Source: Methylophilales bacterium UBA4017 (GTDB lineage: Bacteria; Pseudomonadota; Gammaproteobacteria; Burkholderiales; Methylophilaceae). From it: DNA of 28,133 nucleotides. The stretch covers positions 46,030 through 74,162 of the forward strand of contig DGAZ01000010.1 of NCBI GenBank assembly GCA_002384685.1, written 5' to 3'. Within the stretch, counting starts at the first letter, position 1. Every line of letters starts with the position of its first letter. Below the pieces are notes generated by a model. The model was not told the DNA's origin and made no database searches. It saw nothing but the letters and a program-made list of their open reading frames with translations. The position numbers and the translations under genes are program-made. Shown one piece after another: positions 1-6,549 of the stretch.

Positions 1-4
1 GTAT

Positions 5-466
5 CTAGCTTAATATATCTATGCATTTCTCTCCTCTTGATGATAACGACTTAAACTTTATGCTTCTCCCACCTTGTTGGATGTAAGTAAAAAAAACAGT
101 CAGATCAGGGGTAGGCAGAACATCAATCGCTTTTTCTGGCCACTCTATTACATTGACGTCTGTGCTGTTAATAAATTCATTAAAGCCTGCATCCTCCCAT
201 TCACTCGAACTTTTGAAACGGTACAAATCAAAGTGGTTGATAGTTAAATCCAAAGTATATTGTTCTAATAGGCTGTAGGAAGGGCTTTTAACCTTTCCTA
301 AAAAACCTAATCCTCTCATAAATCCCCGCATAAAAGTTGTTTTTCCAGTACCTAGCTCGCCATCTAAAAAGATTAGACAGCCAGCGCTAATGGTATCGGC
401 AAATTTTCTTCCTAGACTTAAGGTTTCATCAGAATTATTTGTGTAAAAGGATAGTTCTTTTGTCAT
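5..466 (-). CDS. tsaE: tRNA threonylcarbamoyladenosine biosynthesis ATPase TsaE
   Basis: P-loop ATPase that works with TsaB and TsaD to make N6-threonylcarbamoyladenosine at position 37 of ANN-decoding tRNAs in the cytoplasm. The 153-residue protein has the usual family length. Walker A is GELGTGKT (residues 36-43), the TsaE signature HFDLYR is at 78-83 and VIEWPEK is at 106-112. The start is an ATG. Only 24 bases separate it from the divergent queG start, so the two promoters must overlap the neighbouring coding ends. The stop lies four bases from the window edge, so any downstream operon partner is not visible. Identification rests on the motifs and is secure. Confidence 0.95.
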   Translation of the reverse strand: MTKELSFYTNNSDETLSLGRKFADTISAGCLIFLDGELGTGKTTFMRGFMRGLGFLGKVKSPSYSLLEQYTLDLTINHFDLYRFKSSSEWEDAGFNEFINSTDVNVIEWPEKAIDVLPTPDLTVFFTYIQQGGRSIKFKSLSSRGEKCIDILS

Positions 467-490
467 GATTTTAGTTTATTATTTTTTCCT

Positions 491-1549
491 ATGAATGATA
501 AGTTAAAGTGGCAAAAAATAGCAGAAAATATTAAATCCTGGGGCAATGATTTTGGTTTTGATGGAATCGGCATATCCGATATTAATCTTAAAAAAAGTAA
601 ACCAGCTTATAAGCAATGGATAGAATCTGGTTATCATGGTGAAATGGGGTACCTAGACAGGCACCAAGATCAAAAATTTAACCCCACCAAACTTTTCGAA
701 GGTACCAAAAGTATTATTTCCATAAGGCTTGACTACCTTCCTCTTGAGGCTAATGCGCTTCAAGCACTTAAGAACAAGGAAACTGCCTACATATCAAGAT
801 ATGCCCTTGGCAGGGATTACCATAAGGTTATTAGAGCAAAGCTGAAGAAGTTTATTGCGCATATTAAAAAAGAGCTAGGCAGTGAAGATATCCGCTTTAG
901 ATTGTTCACAGATAGCGCACCAGTCTTAGAGGTAGAAATTGCAGAAAAAGCAGGGCTGGGATGGAGGGGGAAACACACCCTACTTTTAAATAAAGATCAT
1001 GGGTCATGGTTTTTTCTTGGGGAAATATATACCGACATGCCATTACCAGCAGATAAAGAAACCTCAAAACACTGTGGGTCATGTTCTGCATGCATAGATA
1101 TATGTCCGACATCAGCCATCATAGCTCCTTACAAATTAGATGCTAGGAAATGTATATCTTACCTAACCATTGAACATAAAGAGGCGATACCCGAGATATA
1201 TAGAAAGGCTATTGGAAATAGAATATACGGTTGTGATGACTGTCAGTTTGTTTGTCCTTGGAATAAATATGCCAAAGTAACGACTGAGAATGATTTTCTC
1301 ACAAGGCATGATCTAGATAAGCTTAGCCTTATTGATGCATTTAAATTATCAGAAGATGAGTTTGATGATAAGTTTAAAGGAAGTGCCATTTATCGAATTG
1401 GGTACGAGCAATGGTTACGCAATATTGCCGTTGGCCTTGGCAATTCTCCTAAATCAAAAGAGGTGATAAAAGTACTACGATCTAGATTGTTAGATGCAAC
1501 AAGCATGGTAAAAGAACATATTTTGTGGGCTATTAGCCAACATAATTAA
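491..1549 (+). CDS. queG: Epoxyqueuosine reductase QueG
   Basis: Catalyses the last step of queuosine synthesis, reducing epoxyqueuosine to queuosine in the wobble position of GUN-decoding tRNAs, using cobalamin and two [4Fe-4S] clusters. The 352 residues show the N-terminal DUF1730 region with the conserved FTDSAPVLE segment (Asp141 is the likely catalytic acid). A ferredoxin-like part follows: C195-x2-C198-x2-C201-x3-C205, then C221, C248, C251 and C255 (CDDCQFVCPW), enough for two clusters. The C-terminus carries HEAT-like helices. Adjacency to tsaE is common in proteobacteria. A second queuosine gene, queD, lies about 9.5 kb downstream on the same strand, so the pathway is present but dispersed. 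Confidence 0.96.
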   Translation: MNDKLKWQKIAENIKSWGNDFGFDGIGISDINLKKSKPAYKQWIESGYHGEMGYLDRHQDQKFNPTKLFEGTKSIISIRLDYLPLEANALQALKNKETAYISRYALGRDYHKVIRAKLKKFIAHIKKELGSEDIRFRLFTDSAPVLEVEIAEKAGLGWRGKHTLLLNKDHGSWFFLGEIYTDMPLPADKETSKHCGSCSACIDICPTSAIIAPYKLDARKCISYLTIEHKEAIPEIYRKAIGNRIYGCDDCQFVCPWNKYAKVTTENDFLTRHDLDKLSLIDAFKLSEDEFDDKFKGSAIYRIGYEQWLRNIAVGLGNSPKSKEVIKVLRSRLLDATSMVKEHILWAISQHN

Positions 1550-1567
1550 AAAAATATTAGGAATATT

Positions 1568-1576
1568 TGCTACAAT
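1568..1576 (+). promoter_or_regulatory. Probable extended -10 promoter of pgi
   Basis: TGCTACAAT combines an extended -10 TG with TACAAT (five of six consensus matches), about 40 bases before the pgi start in the 66-base queG-pgi gap. No good -35 is present, as expected for an extended -10 promoter. The start site would be near 1583. Inferred from sequence only. Confidence 0.4.
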
Positions 1577-1615
1577 TACGCCTTAACTTAAATTCAAAGA
1601 CAATCTTCAGGCCAA

Positions 1616-3265
1616 ATGACATCAATCATCCACTCAAAAAGCTGGAAATTACTAGAAAAACATCATAAAAATATGTCTGCGGTACATATACGGGATTTGT
1701 TTGAAGCAGACCCTGAAAGATCAAGTAAATTTAGCTTGTATTTTGAAGATTTATTATTTGATTTTTCTAAAAATAGAATCACGGAAGAAACACTTACTCA
1801 GCTCTACAGCCTAGCAAGTCAATCGGAACTAAAGAGCTGGATTAATAAGCTTTTTAACGGCGAAAAAATTAACTTTACCGAAAAGCGTGCTGCGCTTCAT
1901 GTGGCCCTAAGAAATCGATCGAATAACCCAATACTTTTTGATGGTAAAGACGTTATGCCCTCTGTCAATAAAGTGCTTAGCAAGATGCGGTTATTTTCCG
2001 AGTCAGTAAGATCTGGAAGCCTAAAAGGCTTCACAGGTAAAAAATTTACGTCTATCGTAAATATTGGCATTGGTGGCTCAGATCTCGGTCCAGCAATGGT
2101 ATGTCACGCACTTAAATCTTACGGCAAGAAGGATATCAAGCCAATATTTGTTTCAAATGTTGATGGTTATGACATATCGCAAGCGTTAAGTCAGTGCGAC
2201 CCAGAAACCACCCTTTTCATTGTTGCATCAAAAACATTTACCACGCAAGAAACTATGACAAACGCTTACACTGCCAGAAAATGGCTAACAGATAGCATAG
2301 GTATAGAGGCAGTTAAAAATCACTTTGTAGCTATTTCAACAAATGAAGGGGCTGTTAGAGCATTCGGAATTGATCCTGAAAATATGTTCGAATTTTGGGA
2401 TTGGGTGGGTGGTCGCTATTCACTTTGGTCAGCGATTGGACTTTCCATTGCTATATATATTGGAATGGATCGCTTTGATGATCTATTAGCAGGAGCCCAT
2501 GAAATCGACAATCATTTCAGGGATGCGCCTTTTGAGAAAAATATCCCCATTACGCTAGCAATGATTGGTGTCTGGCATATCAATTTTTTTGGTTACAACA
2601 CTTTAGCTGTGCTTCCTTATGATCAAGGCTTATCGTTATTGCCATCCTATCTTCAACAAGCCGATATGGAGAGCAACGGCAAGTTTATTGGAAGGGATGG
2701 AGAGAAAGTATGCCTCCATACCGGACCCATTGTTTGGGGCGATTCTGGAACTAATGGTCAACATGCATTCTATCAACTGATCCATCAAGGTACAGACATT
2801 ATACCGACGGACTTTATTATGCCGGCTAACTCGAAATACCCAGTTGGCTCAGAAAAAGATCAGCACCATAAGATACTATTCTCAAACTTTGTTGGGCAGT
2901 CTCGAGCGCTAATGTTTGGAAAAACTAAGGAAAAGGTTCGCGCAGAATTGGTTAGATCACAAAATGATGTCGAAGGTCTTGAGGAAATTATTCCCCACAA
3001 ATCATTTGAAGGTAATCGTCCTTCTAGTTCCTTTTTACTCAAAGAGCTCTGCCCCAAATCTTTAGGTCGACTTTTAGCGATCTATGAGCATAAGATATTC
3101 GTACAAGGAATTATATGGAATATTAATTCATTTGATCAATGGGGTGTGGAGTACGGGAAGCAGCTTGCCTCATTAGTACTTCCTGAGCTGGATAAAAAAA
3201 GCGAGACAAACGGCTTCGACTCATCAACAAATAACCTAATAAATTACTTTAAAAAAAGCACTTAA
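1616..3265 (+). CDS. pgi: Glucose-6-phosphate isomerase
   Basis: Interconverts glucose 6-phosphate and fructose 6-phosphate in the cytoplasm. The 549 residues equal the length of the E. coli enzyme. Recognisable pieces are the phosphate-binding IGIGGSDLGP (150-159), DWVGGRYSLWSAIG (262-275), the catalytic Glu352 in MESNGK, His383 in TNGQHAFYQ, and the C-terminal Lys515 in QWGVEYGKQLA. No active-site residue is missing. The ATG start at 1616 has only a weak ribosome site. It converges on sppA with four bases between the two stop codons, so no separate terminator can fit in the gap. Confidence 0.98.
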   Translation: MTSIIHSKSWKLLEKHHKNMSAVHIRDLFEADPERSSKFSLYFEDLLFDFSKNRITEETLTQLYSLASQSELKSWINKLFNGEKINFTEKRAALHVALRNRSNNPILFDGKDVMPSVNKVLSKMRLFSESVRSGSLKGFTGKKFTSIVNIGIGGSDLGPAMVCHALKSYGKKDIKPIFVSNVDGYDISQALSQCDPETTLFIVASKTFTTQETMTNAYTARKWLTDSIGIEAVKNHFVAISTNEGAVRAFGIDPENMFEFWDWVGGRYSLWSAIGLSIAIYIGMDRFDDLLAGAHEIDNHFRDAPFEKNIPITLAMIGVWHINFFGYNTLAVLPYDQGLSLLPSYLQQADMESNGKFIGRDGEKVCLHTGPIVWGDSGTNGQHAFYQLIHQGTDIIPTDFIMPANSKYPVGSEKDQHHKILFSNFVGQSRALMFGKTKEKVRAELVRSQNDVEGLEEIIPHKSFEGNRPSSSFLLKELCPKSLGRLLAIYEHKIFVQGIIWNINSFDQWGVEYGKQLASLVLPELDKKSETNGFDSSTNNLINYFKKST

Positions 3266-3269
3266 GCTA

Positions 3270-4226
3270 TTATTTTATATTAAAATTATTGTTTAATAAT
3301 TTGTAGAAAAAATTGTCGAAAGTGGTTCCTATGCCTATACCCAATTGCTTAGCAAATCTATCTGCAAATGAATCATAGCCAGTAAAATCTACCACTTCTT
3401 CAAACCCAACAACATCCCTTGCAACAGAATAAATGTTGCCCATATCATCTGCTAGACCTAACTGAATAGCCTTCTCTCCACTCCAAAATAAACCTGAGAA
3501 TATTTCTTCGTTGTTAGCAAGGCGATCCCCTCTACCACTTTTAACTACATCGATAAATTGCTGATGGACCTCTGCTAACATTGCATCAATATGCATTTTT
3601 TGTTTAGGGTCAACGGGAAGGAATGGATCCATGATAGCTTTGTTTACTCCGGCAGTGATGAGCCTTCTCTCAATACCTAGTGTAGCGATTGCCTTTTCAA
3701 AACCAAAGCCATCTATCAATACCCCTATCGACCCAACAATACTTGCCTTATCAACAAAAATCTTATCTGCTGCTACAGCTATATAATAAGCGCCTGATGC
3801 GCATACATCTTCCACAACAGCATAGATCGGTATTTCCGGGAATTGTATTTTATATCGCCTAATCTCGTCATTAATCATCCCCGATTGAACTGGGCTTCCT
3901 CCCGGACTATTTATCGACAAGATCACGCCCTTTGTTCCAGGGTTCGCATACACCACTTTCAAGCTCGACCTAAAATCCGAAGCATTCACTGCTTGCTCTG
4001 CTCCAATTTCCCCTCGAAGATGAATAAGGGCGGTGAAATCGCCGGTTGTTACCGCTCCGTGATTACCAGCGTTTGTAAAAATCAATAAAAGGGCAACCAA
4101 ATATCCCAGAGTTAGCAACTTGAAGAAGATGCCCCATCGCCTTGATCGTCTTTGCTCAATAAAAGCAGTATTAAGCACACCCTCTAATATTTTTTTTTCC
4201 GTTTCCTGCTTATTACTTTCAGCCAT
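3270..4226 (-). CDS. sppA: Signal peptide peptidase SppA, short form (S49 family)
   Basis: Membrane-anchored serine protease that degrades cleaved signal peptides in or at the inner membrane. At 318 residues it is the short single-domain form, not the double-length E. coli 67-kDa type. A single transmembrane helix spans roughly residues 33-52 and follows a basic N-terminus. The Ser/Lys dyad is visible: Ser144 in CASGAYY and Lys196 in TAGVNKAIMDP. Their 52-residue spacing matches the Bacillus short SppA. LSINSPGGS (103-111) is the conserved oxyanion region. The Rieske gene lies nine bases upstream on the same strand, and rluC, the HAD gene, the Rieske gene and sppA appear to form one operon. 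Confidence 0.93.
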   Translation of the reverse strand: MAESNKQETEKKILEGVLNTAFIEQRRSRRWGIFFKLLTLGYLVALLLIFTNAGNHGAVTTGDFTALIHLRGEIGAEQAVNASDFRSSLKVVYANPGTKGVILSINSPGGSPVQSGMINDEIRRYKIQFPEIPIYAVVEDVCASGAYYIAVAADKIFVDKASIVGSIGVLIDGFGFEKAIATLGIERRLITAGVNKAIMDPFLPVDPKQKMHIDAMLAEVHQQFIDVVKSGRGDRLANNEEIFSGLFWSGEKAIQLGLADDMGNIYSVARDVVGFEEVVDFTGYDSFADRFAKQLGIGIGTTFDNFFYKLLNNNFNIK

Positions 4227-4235
4227 AATTGCCCT

Positions 4236-4574
4236 TTAAATAGTGACGACTAACTCGTCTCTTGTTATTGTGTAAGCCATTGTGTTTAACGACTTTCCCT
4301 TGCAAGGTCCAGACACACATAAACCGGAAGTCGGCTCATAAATTGCACCATGTGTTGCACAAATAATAAATCCACCATCGTCTTCCAGAAAATTGTTATC
4401 GAGCCAGTCGAGCTCAACCGGGAGGTGTTGGCATTGATTTTTATAAACATAATAACTTCCCTCAAACAACAAAGCAAAACCCGTTTTTTTTTCTCCGTTT
4501 TCAAGAAATGTAAACTTTAAGGTGGACGGGCCTGGCCCAAAGTCTTTTTTTAATAATATAATACTTTTACCCAT
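4236..4574 (-). CDS. Small Rieske [2Fe-2S] protein
   Basis: A stand-alone Rieske domain of 112 residues with C48-x-H50 and C72-x2-H75 (CQH and CATH), the canonical ligand pattern for a [2Fe-2S] cluster held by two Cys and two His. There is no membrane helix or signal peptide, so it is probably a soluble electron carrier like dioxygenase ferredoxins, though no oxygenase is nearby. I chose the ATG at 4574. A longer reading from TTG at 4613 would overlap the HAD gene by 47 bases, while the ATG gives an 8-base overlap (ATGGGTAA) typical of translational coupling. Similar small Rieske proteins next to sppA and a HAD phosphatase recur in betaproteobacteria, but I know of no assigned function. Confidence 0.85.
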   Translation of the reverse strand: MGKSIILLKKDFGPGPSTLKFTFLENGEKKTGFALLFEGSYYVYKNQCQHLPVELDWLDNNFLEDDGGFIICATHGAIYEPTSGLCVSGPCKGKSLNTMAYTITRDELVVTI

Positions 4575-5229
4575 TTTTAGTGAGCCATGAAAATAGGTCG
4601 TGAGGGTTTTCAATAATAGCTAAGGGGTTGTGGTGCTGAAGCTGTGACAAATTTTGTGCTCCATACGTCACTCCCAGAGAGTCTACTTTTGCATTCGCAG
4701 CCATCTCTAGGTCATAACTAGAGTCCCCTATCATCAATGCCCTAGCACTCTCAATCATTAAGAAATCTAGGATTTCATTGATCATCTGTGGATGAGGTTT
4801 TGAGAAGCATTCGTCCATTGTTTTAGTCATCTTAAAATATTCGTAAAGATTTGATTTGTTTAGTGCGTTATTGAGCCCTCGCCTACTTTTTCCTGTAGCA
4901 ATTGCCAGGTAATATCCTTGACTATATAAGCCTTTAATCCCTAACTCTATGCCCTCGAACAAAGATATCTGATCCAATTTTTTTAGGTAAGCATCGCGGT
5001 ATAAAGCTTGCATGTTAATTACACTATCCTCTCCGATCTCAGGGAAAAGCTTAGTAAAAGCCTCCTCTAAACCCAATCCTATGATGGAGCTGATATTTTG
5101 ATCAGAGGGCAATTGGACTCCCTCCGAAACGCATGCCTCCTTTACTGACTCGATAATAATCCCTGCTGAATTAGCAATCGTTCCATCCCAGTCAAATATA
5201 ATAAGATCGTATTTAGTGTGTTTTGGCAT
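4567..5229 (-). CDS. HAD-superfamily phosphatase (subfamily IA, phosphoglycolate phosphatase-like)
   Basis: A 220-residue haloacid dehalogenase-type hydrolase with all four motifs: nucleophile Asp13 and general acid Asp15 in FDWDGT, Thr112 in IATGKS, Lys144 in FSKPHPQ, and Mg-binding Asp169/Asp173 in IGDSSYD. The helical cap inserted after motif I marks subclass IA, so a small phosphorylated metabolite is the likely substrate, not identifiable from sequence. The ATG at 5229 is preferred over an upstream TTG at 5253. It overlaps the end of rluC by 17 bases, so it is probably coupled to rluC. A second, distinct HAD gene (gph) is at 17188-17829. Confidence 0.88.
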   Translation of the reverse strand: MPKHTKYDLIIFDWDGTIANSAGIIIESVKEACVSEGVQLPSDQNISSIIGLGLEEAFTKLFPEIGEDSVINMQALYRDAYLKKLDQISLFEGIELGIKGLYSQGYYLAIATGKSRRGLNNALNKSNLYEYFKMTKTMDECFSKPHPQMINEILDFLMIESARALMIGDSSYDLEMAANAKVDSLGVTYGAQNLSQLQHHNPLAIIENPHDLFSWLTKNG

Positions 5230-6187
5230 AAGACTGAAGCTCAATAAAATCAATGGGGATTGGAGCTGTTAGGAAAATATCGTCCCCAGTTAATGGGTGA
5301 CGAAAACCTAATTCGCTGGCATGTAAAAACATACGTTTAAATCCTAATTTTCCCTGCTTTCTGTTTAGAGAGAAGTCACCGTACTTATCATCACCCACAA
5401 TGGGGAAACCAAGATGACTTAGATGTACTCTTATTTGGTGGGTTCGCCCTGTTACCAACTTTACCTCTAAGAAGCTAAAGTCATTGAAGGCGTGTTTTAA
5501 GAAAAATACAGACCGGGATGCTTTTGCACCTTCAATGGCAGTGTCTTTGCTCAACACACGCACTTTTTTTTGCCCATCTTCAGCGGTTGTTTTGAGTAGG
5601 TTCAGATCAACGATCATTTGTTTTTTTTGCCATCTACCATTTACCATCACTTGATATTTTTTATGGATAGTCTTGTTTCGCATTTGTTTATGTATATCAA
5701 CAAGCGCGGGCCTTTTCTTGGCAACTAAAATGATGCCAGAAGTCTCTTTATCTATCCTGTGTACAAGCTCAAGAAATTTTGCCTCTGGCCTTGATTTTCT
5801 TAATAATTCAATAAGGCCATAACTTAAACCGCTTCCACCATGAACTGCTAATCCACAAGGTTTATTAATGACAATCAATGCTTCATCTTCATGAATAATT
5901 GCTTTTTCTATAAGTAAGGCATGCTCAGGCTTAATACTAATGGGTGCTTTTATATCATTCTTAGGTGAAGTGAATGGGGGGATGCGAACGCTATCACCCA
6001 GTGACAGCCTAAAATCAGTTTTAATGCGCTTTTTGTTAACCCTAACTTGGCCACTTCGCAATAATTTATAGATATGACTTTTGGGAACATTTTTTAATGT
6101 TTTGATTAAAAAGTTATCAATTTTTTGACCTTCACTTCCCTCGTCAATCAGCTCATATCGAACACTATTATTAATATCTGCAGCCAT
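5213..6187 (-). CDS. rluC: 23S rRNA pseudouridine synthase RluC
   Basis: RluA-family pseudouridine synthase, 324 residues. An S4 RNA-binding domain occupies about residues 22-70 (KIDNFL...LRSGQVRVN). The catalytic domain carries HRIDKETSG with the catalytic Asp146, and GRTHQIRVHL near the C-terminus. RluC in E. coli modifies positions 955, 2504 and 2580 of 23S rRNA. The RluC assignment over RluD or RluA rests on the S4 domain and on its position divergent from rne, the classic proteobacterial arrangement. The ATG start at 6187 faces a 362-base intergenic region shared with rne. Confidence 0.92.
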   Translation of the reverse strand: MAADINNSVRYELIDEGSEGQKIDNFLIKTLKNVPKSHIYKLLRSGQVRVNKKRIKTDFRLSLGDSVRIPPFTSPKNDIKAPISIKPEHALLIEKAIIHEDEALIVINKPCGLAVHGGSGLSYGLIELLRKSRPEAKFLELVHRIDKETSGIILVAKKRPALVDIHKQMRNKTIHKKYQVMVNGRWQKKQMIVDLNLLKTTAEDGQKKVRVLSKDTAIEGAKASRSVFFLKHAFNDFSFLEVKLVTGRTHQIRVHLSHLGFPIVGDDKYGDFSLNRKQGKLGFKRMFLHASELGFRHPLTGDDIFLTAPIPIDFIELQSYAKTH

Positions 6188-6549
6188 CTTTTTAGTTTTC
6201 TTTTAATGATTTATCGCATATACTTAATTCTGTTCAGATATCTTTATAAACTAAAGAGAAAAACAATTCTGAATTATACATAAATACAAAAGAATTTAAG
6301 GTTTAGATCTGCTCACCAGCAATAAATAAAGAAGCGGACCGATAAAAAAAGATTTTTATAAACGAGTTTAAACATAAATTAACAGGTTAAAAAGTACCGA
6401 CATTTAAAAGACAGAGAGCATAAAAAGATACGAAAAAGACGATATCCTTCTCAACTAAAATCCATAAGATTCTAGTTGAGGTATGCTTGTGTACACGTAA
6501 TTTATATTAAATTCTTTATCTAAATCTTCAGACATATGGAGATAAGGTA
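6188..6549. other. Long rluC-rne intergenic region (rne leader)
   Basis: A 362-base gap, by far the longest gene-free stretch in this window, between divergent rluC and rne. It is very AT-rich and holds no reading frame that looks like a gene. It contains a strong hairpin at 6450-6480 and, eight bases later, the perfect palindrome GTGTACAC (6489-6496). A GGAG ribosome site for rne sits at 6538-6541. I could not pick a convincing sigma-70 promoter in either direction. The length is notable because E. coli rne has a long, structured leader through which RNase E represses its own synthesis. Confidence 0.6.
6450..6480 (+). promoter_or_regulatory. Hairpin in the rne 5' leader
   Basis: CTCAACTA (6450-6457) pairs with TAGTTGAG (6473-6480). 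After one A/C mismatch, AATC (6459-6462) pairs with GATT (6468-6471), closing a five-base loop. No T-run follows, so it is not an intrinsic terminator. It lies about 70 bases upstream of the rne start. Function is inferred: it may be an RNase E sensing or processing element, as in the E. coli rne leader, or an operator. Confidence 0.5.

Noticed and set aside
276..300. Nine-pair hairpin inside tsaE
   Set aside because: It contains a wobble pair, lacks a T-run in either transcript direction and is within chance expectation for this length of sequence.
3283..3302. AAATTATT/AATAATTT inverted repeat just past the pgi stop
   Set aside because: Purely AT, eight base pairs, no following T-run; too weak for a terminator and expected by chance in AT-rich DNA.
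4525..4552. GGGCC/GGCCC followed by seven T on the plus strand inside the Rieske gene
   Set aside because: The stem is only three to four pairs around a short loop, and no plus-strand gene precedes it.
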